The position numbers were made by a program, and so were the translations under genes. From Pavlovales sp. CCMP2436 (lineage: Eukaryota; Haptophyta; Pavlovophyceae; Pavlovales), in NCBI GenBank assembly GCA_026770615.1, contig MU631610.1, forward strand, positions 46,858 through 58,194: 11,337 nt of DNA, given 5' to 3'. This document shows, one piece after another, positions 6,013-11,337 of the stretch. The notes under the pieces were generated by a model, which had not been told where the DNA came from, made no database searches, and worked only from the letters and a program-made list of their open reading frames with translations. Numbering within the stretch: the stretch's first letter is position 1; the number at the start of each line of letters is the position of its first letter.

Positions 6013-6498
6013 TTTTGCGCAGAATAATTAGAGGCTCTAACTTTTAAAAGGGGATCGTTCGACGTTTTTTAAAAAGGAGAGGACAGGAACTCTCGGCGCC
6101 GTCGGAGAACAGCGCGAAGAGACTGCGCACGGGAATTAGACTTACCAAGGCCGAATTAGGATGCCAGAACGATCACTGAAATGAAGTCGACCGCAACCGC
6201 CATTTATACATCTCTAATTCTGGTCAGGAGTAGATGCAGTCGGTGAGATCTAAAGCGGAGTTTTATATGTGTACCCCCTAGGACACAGTGGAGACTTGGG
6301 TGACGTCTTCAGACTCATGGACAAGGCCAACGCTTTTTAAAAAATATCTTCGCGTTGCGCTGGTTCACGAGCCGAGACAACCAGTGCCCCACCGAGCTGA
6401 CCCTCCGCCGTCGCGTGCTTCTCTTGGAGCCCGACACAGGCGAAGCGTCTGCTCTCAAGGCGAAGCGGACGCGAGAGCAGAGCTTTGCCGCGAGCAGG
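6013..6498. promoter_or_regulatory. Divergent 5' region between the LHC-like gene and SF3B1
   Basis: The two genes are transcribed away from this 486-bp spacer. It is AT-richer than its flanks and contains three TTTTAAAA-centred palindromic motifs (6041-6050, 6065-6075, 6334-6344), a TGACGTC bZIP/CRE-type core at 6301-6307, and TTTATA- and TTTATAT-like stretches near 6203 and 6261. The last 100 bp or so is GC-rich and is probably the SF3B1 5' leader. Transcription starts cannot be placed from sequence alone. Confidence 0.5.
6448..6481 (+). other. Stem-loop in the SF3B1 5' leader
   Basis: TCTGCTCTC (6448-6456) pairs exactly with GAGAGCAGA (6473-6481) around a 16-base loop, 17 bases before the SF3B1 start codon. 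The direct repeat AGGCGAAGCG overlaps the loop and the left flank. It could affect scanning or translation if transcribed, but may be chance in GC-rich DNA. Confidence 0.4.
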
Positions 6499-9400
6499 AT
6501 GCCGACGGTTGAGGAGGATATCGCAAAGGCGCGCGAGGAGCGCGCCAAGCAGGCCTTCGGCGTCGCTGCCGAGGACGACGAGTTCTACGGCGGTGGCGCG
6601 GACGCGGGCATGGCCGAGGTGGAGGGCGAGGAGGACGAGGACGCGGCCGCGGCGCCGCGCGTGCCGCGCCCGACGTTCACCGCGCCGCGGCAGCTGCTCG
6701 ACGATGTGCCGCTCTCCGGCGCCGACGACGAGGGTGCCGACCCCTTCGCGCGCCACCACGAGCCGACGATCAACGAGCGCTCGGACGACTACCACCGGCG
6801 CGGGCGCGTCGGCCGCACCATGTCGCCCGAGCGCGCCGACGCGTTCGCGCCGGGCGGCGGCGCGGCGGGCGCCGAGGTGCGCACGTACCGCGACACGCTC
6901 CTCGAGGCGCAGCTCGCACGCGAGGCGGAGGAACTGCGCCGCGCCGCAGCCGAGAAGGCGCGCCAGGCGGCCGAGGACGCCGCAGGCGAGGGCGGCGCAG
7001 CCGCCGCGTCAGGTGCGGGGCGCAAGCGGCGGCGGTGGGACCAGTCGGGCGAGGCGGCCGCGCCTTCGCTCGGTGCGGAGTGGGAGGCGCCCGAGCGGCC
7101 GGCCGGTGCCGCGCAGCCGGGGCCTGCTGGCGTGGGCGCGGGCGGGCAGCAGTGGGACGCGACACCGGTGCCCGGCCAGCCGGGCGCGGCGGGCGGCGGC
7201 GGCGCGGCGCAAAGCTGGGATGCGACGCCGCTCCCCGGCGCGGCGGGCGGCGCGGCCGTCTCGTCGGGCTCCAAGTGGGACGCCACGCCCACACCTGGCC
7301 GCGCGCCCGTCGGTGCGGCGGGTGGCGGCGCGGGTAGCGCGCAGACGTGGGACAACACGCCCATTCCCGCAGCCGGTGGCGCGGCGGCCGCGGCGGGCGC
7401 GGGGCAGAGCTGGGACGCGACGCCGCTGCCTGGCGGGCAGGCGATCGCCTCCAAGTGGGACGCGGCGCCCACCCCCGGCCGCGCGCCGATGGGCGCGCCC
7501 GGCGCGGGTGGCGGCAGCAAGTGGGACGCGACGCCCACTCCCGGCCGCGCGCCCACCGGCTCGCAATCCAACTCGGCCTCGGCGGCGATCACCTCCAAGT
7601 GGGACGCCACGCCGACACCGGGCCGCGCGCCGGGTGGCTCGGCCGCCGCGGGCGCCTCCAAGTGGGACGCCACGCCCACCCCCACGGGCGTCGGCGGCGG
7701 CGCGCTCGCCGCGGCGGCCGGCTCCAAGTGGGATGCGACGCCCACGCCCACCGGCGTGGGCGGCAGCTCGCTGGCAGCGGCGGGCTCCAAGTGGGACGCC
7801 ACGCCGACGCCGACGGGCGTGGGCGGCGGCTCGCTGGCGGCTGGCGGCTCCAAGTGGGACGCCACGCCCACGCCGGGCGGCGCGGGCGCGGGCGCGCTCG
7901 GCAGCGCGGCCGCGATGGGCGGCTCCAAGTGGGACGCCACGCCGACGCCGGGGCGGGTCCCGCTCGGCGTGGGCGGCGCGGCGGCGGCGGGCGCCTCGCG
8001 CTGGGACGCGACGCCCACGCCCGGCCGCGTGCCCGCCGCCGGGCCGGGCAGCGCGTCGGCCGCCGCCGGTCCGCGCTCGCGCTGGGACGAGACGCCTATG
8101 CTGCCCGGCGGCGCCACGCCCATGGGCGCCGGCGGCTTTGGCGCGACGCCCGGCCCCGCCGGCATGGCGGCGCTCTACGGCGTGACCCCCGGCCCGGGCG
8201 GCTTCGGGATGGGCGCCACGCCGGTGGGCCCGCTCGACGCGCAGACGCCCATGTACGCCAGCGGCTTTGGTGGGTACGACCGCGGCGGCGGCGGCATGCC
8301 CATGACGCCGGAGGCGGCGCAGTCGATGCGGTGGGAGGCAGAAATGGATGCGCGCAACCGCCCCCTCTCCGACGCCGACCTCGACGCGGTCTTTCCGCTT
8401 GTGGGGTACAAGGTGCTCAAGCCGCCCGACGGGTACGTGCCCATCCGCACGCCTGCGCGCAAGCTCGACGCGACGCCGATGAGCGGGGGCGGCTCTGGCC
8501 TCTTCCAGTCCGACGCGCAGCAGCTCTCGGGCGCGGCGGCCGCGGCGGCGTACGGCCTGCCGCCGGGCGCGGAGGACGCGGCGGCGGCGGCGGGGCTGCC
8601 GTTCGCCAAGCCGGAAGACTACCAGCACTTCGGCGCGCTGCTGCGGCCTGTGGAGGACGAGGGGGCGCTCACGATGGAGGAGCTCAAGGAACGGCGCATC
8701 ATGAAGCTGCTGCTGCGCATCAAGAACGGCACGCCGCCGCAGCGCAAGGCCGCGCTGCGCCAGATCACCGAGAAGGCGCGCGAGCTGGGCGCCGGCCCGC
8801 TCTTCAACCAGCTGCTGCCGCTGCTCATGTCGCCGACGCTCGAGGACCAGGAGCGGCACCTGCTCGTCAAGGTGGTCGACCGCGTGCTCTTTAAGCTCGA
8901 CGAGCTGGTGCGGCCGTACGTGCACAAGGTGCTGGTGGTGATCGAGCCGCTGCTGATTGACGAGGACTACTACGCGCGCGTCGAGGGGCGTGAGATCATC
9001 TCCAACCTCGCCAAGGCTGCCGGGCTCGCCACCATGATCGCCACCATGCGCCCGGACATCGACAACGTGGACGAGTACGTGCGCAACACCACGGCGCGCG
9101 CGCTCTCCGTCGTGGCGGCGGCGCTGGGCGTGCCGGCGCTGCTCCCCTTCCTGCGCGCCGTGTGCGCGAGCAAGAAGTCCTGGCACGCGCGGCACACCGG
9201 CGTGAAGGTGGTGCAGCAGGTGGCGATCCTGCTCGGCTGCTCCGTGCTGCCGCACCTGCGCGCGCTGGTCACGTGCATCGAGTGCGGGTTGGAGGACGAG
9301 CAGCCCAAGGTGCGCACCATCACCGCACTCGCGCTGGGCGCGCTCGCCGAGGCGGCCGCGCCGTACGGCATCGAGGCGTTCGACTCGGTGCTCAAGCCGC

Positions 9401-10554
9401 TGTGGAAGGGCATCCGGCAGCAGCGCGGCAAGGGGCTGGCCGCCTACCTCAAGGCCATCGGCTTCATCATCCCGCTGATGGACGCGGAGTACGCCGGCTA
9501 CTACACCAAGGAGGTGATGGTCGTGCTCGTGCGCGAGTTCGCCGCGCCCGACGACGAGATGAAGAAGATCGTGCTCAAGGTAGTCAAGCAGTGCGTGTGC
9601 ACCGACGGGGTGACGGCGGAGTACGTGCGCACGGAGATCCTGCCCGACTTCTTCCGCCAGCTGTGGCAGCGGCGCATGGCCGCCGACCGGCGCAACTACC
9701 GCCAGCTGGTGGAGACGACGGTGGAGCTCGCGGCCAAGGTGGGGTGCGCGGAGGTGCTCGCGCGCATCGTGGACGACCTTAAGGACGAGAGCGAGGCCTA
9801 CCGCAAGATGTGCGTCGAGACGGCCATGCTCGTCCTCAACCGCCTCTCCGCAGCCGACGTGGACGCGCGGCTGGAGGAGCAGCTCGTCGACGGTCTCATC
9901 TACGTCTTCCAGGAGCAGACGGCGGCCGCGGACGAGGATGGCGACGGCGAGCGGCGCGACTCGTCCTCCTCCATCGTCCTCTCCGCCTTCGGTGCGATCG
10001 TGGCGCAGTTGGGCACGCGCGCCAAGCCCTACCTGCCGCAGATCGCGGGCACCATCAAGTGGCGCCTCAACAACCGCTCGGCAAAGGTTCGCCAGCAGGC
10101 CGCCGACCTCGTGGCCCGCATCGCGCCCGTGATGAAGGCGTGCGACGCGGAGGGGTTGCTCGGCCACCTGGGCGTGGTGCTGTACGAGTACCTGGGTGAG
10201 GAGTACCCCGACGTGCTCGGCTCCATCCTCGGCGCGCTCAAGGCGATCGTAAACGTGATCGGCATGCACAAGATGACGCCGCCCATCAAGGACCTGCTGC
10301 CGCGCCTCACGCCCATCCTCAAGAACCGGCACGAGAAGGTGCAGGAGAACGCGATCGACCTCGTCGGCCGCATCGCCGACCGCGGCGCGGAGTTCGTGAG
10401 CGCGCGCGAGTGGATGCGCATCTGCTTCGAGCTGCTCGAGCTGCTCAAGGCGCACAAGAAGGGCATCCGCCGCGCCACCGTCAACACCTTCGGCTACATC
10501 GCAAAGGCAATCGGCCCGCAGGACGTGCTCGCCACGCTGCTCAACAACCTCAAG
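6499..10554 (+). CDS. SF3B1: SF3B1, U2 snRNP splicing factor 3B subunit 1 (3' partial)
   Basis: SF3B1 is the HEAT-repeat scaffold of SF3b that clamps the branch-site helix in the nucleus. This exon encodes 1352 residues from [13 protein letters not shown], which matches the conserved THEDI-type N-terminus; the frame is open upstream but has no ATG. Conserved landmarks are [11 protein letters not shown] (about 106-116), RKRRRWDQ (175-182), sixteen W-D motifs between 180 and 529, then [15 protein letters not shown] (611-625) and the [15 protein letters not shown] segment. The HEAT domain runs from about 735 on, with very high identity to animal SF3B1. Residues matching the human mutation hot spots are present: E859, R862, H899, K903 and K937 (human E622, R625, H662, K666, K700). 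So are R1324 and V1328 (human R1074, V1078), which line the pladienolide pocket. There is an acidic/Ser insertion at about 1142-1160. Coding stops at ATLLNNLK followed by GTGCGC, where human has about 200 more residues, so a further exon is expected beyond the window. Confidence 0.96.
7147..8100 (+). repeat. W-D-A-T-P repeat array in SF3B1
   Basis: About fifteen tandem, degenerate units of roughly 45-80 bp, mostly encoding [10 protein letters not shown] followed by RAP, TGVGG or similar and a Gly/Ala spacer. Three consecutive units (about 7659-7850) share [14 protein letters not shown], which suggests recent local duplication. Related RWDETP motifs in other SF3B1 proteins are cyclin-dependent kinase sites and U2AF-homology-motif ligands. 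Here only the last two units have Arg before Trp, and one unit reads WDAAP, losing the Thr. Confidence 0.9.
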
Positions 10555-11337
10555 GTGCGCGCCGCCGCTGCCGCCTGACGCCTACTCTTCTGATTCGCCC
10601 GACTTTGAATGGGTCAACAACCGCAGTGTGCTGCCGCAATGTGCTGCGCGCTGCCTGCCCCCTGCTCTCTGCCCCTCTGGCCGCACTGCCTGCTGTTTAT
10701 TATGCTATTTGCACACTGCCTCTGCTCTGCCTCTGCCCTGCCTCTTCCCTGCCTCCCTTGCCCCTTGCCACTCGCCAGTGCACCACTCCGCACTCATCAT
10801 CGTCACAAAAGCAGAAAAAATCAGAAAGAATCAAAAAAAAAAAAAAAAAAAACGCGTGTGCTGCCCTGCGCTTATCGAATTGAAATGAAGAATGTGGTTC
10901 CTGTTGTAATTACTATTCTTATCTGCGGCCGAGTGCTCCCTCTTTCCGCCCTGCCTCAACCAACACACCATTCTTGGATATTCCCTTTTATACGCGCCCT
11001 ACTAATCATATTATCATTCTTTGATTGCGCCCCTAACCCTCCTGCCATCCGCAACCCACACGCTCCCCGCACCGCCCTGACACACACCTCCCGTCCGCAA
11101 TCCAGTGCGAACCCGCGAACCCCTTCTCCATCTCTTTTACTAATAGATATTCTAACAACAACAACAACAAAAAATCAAGCCATCTGTATGAAAAATTAAT
11201 CATCATCATCCTCATCATCAACCGCCAAAACATCATCGTATATGCATAGTACACAGAGAATGAGAACCCCTCCTCGGCATGCTCGCTGCCTCTCAGCCAA
11301 CACTCACCCCTCCCCCCCCCCCCCCCCCCCCCCCCCC
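10555..11337 (+). other. Start of a long SF3B1 intron, or unassigned 3' flank
   Basis: Reading begins at a GTGCGC donor after AAC CTC AAG. Reading on instead gives VRAAAAA and a stop, where the family is strongly conserved. None of the missing SF3B1 C-terminus is found in the remaining 783 bp. The stretch is pyrimidine-rich (CTGCC and CTCTGC repeats, about 10650-10770). It then carries a 20-base A run (10833-10852), AT-rich sequence with CAACAA and CATCAT simple repeats (about 11155-11222), and a final C tract. A 196-aa open frame here (10609-11199) is low-complexity and is not taken as a gene. Confidence 0.6.
11312..11337 (+). repeat. 26-base poly-C tract at the window edge
   Basis: An unbroken C homopolymer to the last base, preceded by CACCCCT. 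It is comparable to the 32-base G tract at 1525-1556. It may continue past the window or mark a sequencing or assembly break; the true length is uncertain. Confidence 0.9.

Noticed and set aside
6355..6498. Upstream in-frame extension of SF3B1
   Set aside because: The frame is open but has no ATG, and the extra residues have no counterpart in the family. The MPTVEEDI start matches the conserved N-terminus.
7150..8100. W-D motifs as WD40 repeats
   Set aside because: The units are short, Pro/Gly-rich and lack the 40-residue beta-propeller pattern. They match the RWDETP-type array of SF3B1.
7009..10455. Very long open frame on the minus strand opposite SF3B1 (about 1150 codons)
   Set aside because: It exists because GC-rich codon use removes stops on the complementary strand. 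Its product is Arg/Ala-rich mirror repeat of the SF3B1 array and has no domain. SF3B1 homology on the plus strand is decisive.
10609..11199. 196-codon open frame after SF3B1
   Set aside because: It runs through CTGCC repeats, a 20-base A run (poly-Lys) and CAA repeats. The composition is that of simple sequence, not protein.

Overview
The window is GC-rich nuclear DNA from a photosynthetic eukaryote, most likely an alga with a red-lineage complex plastid. A haptophyte is my first guess; a pelagophyte or similar GC-rich alga is possible. The evidence is intron-bearing genes with GT...AG borders, a light-harvesting-superfamily protein whose presequence starts with a signal peptide ending in an A-E-A/F-S-A-P junction (the ASAFAP type used by complex plastids), and a spliceosome gene. 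Nothing bacterial or viral is seen.

Layout. (1) 55-533, minus: two exons of an unrecognised multi-pass membrane protein that runs off the left edge. (2) 534-1347: no gene, but a diverged direct repeat whose right copy carries two nearly identical 138/155-bp miniature inverted-repeat elements, each with a perfect 8-bp target-site duplication. (3) 1348-4218, minus: a three-exon gene for an 863-aa protein with a coiled coil, TPR motifs and a C-terminal CS/PIH1-like domain, probably an HSP90-type co-chaperone. (4) 4219-5170: intergenic, with a 144-bp palindrome built of smaller palindromes. (5) 5171-6012, minus: a two-exon, 229-aa light-harvesting-superfamily protein. (6) 6013-6498: divergent 5' region. 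(7) 6499-10554, plus: one very long exon of SF3B1, the U2 snRNP branch-site protein, ending exactly at a GTGCGC splice donor; about 200 C-terminal residues lie beyond the window. (8) 10555-11337: AT-richer, simple-sequence-rich DNA read as the start of a long SF3B1 intron, ending in a 26-base C tract.

The genes do not form one pathway. The only shared regulatory region suggested is the divergent spacer between the light-harvesting gene and SF3B1. The most informative observations are the young transposon pair with its local empty-site paralogue, the nested palindrome, the TPR plus CS/PIH1 architecture, and the expanded, mostly lysine-type W-D repeat array of SF3B1. Exon structures were deduced by reading splice sites and protein continuity by eye; no alignment or transcript evidence was available.
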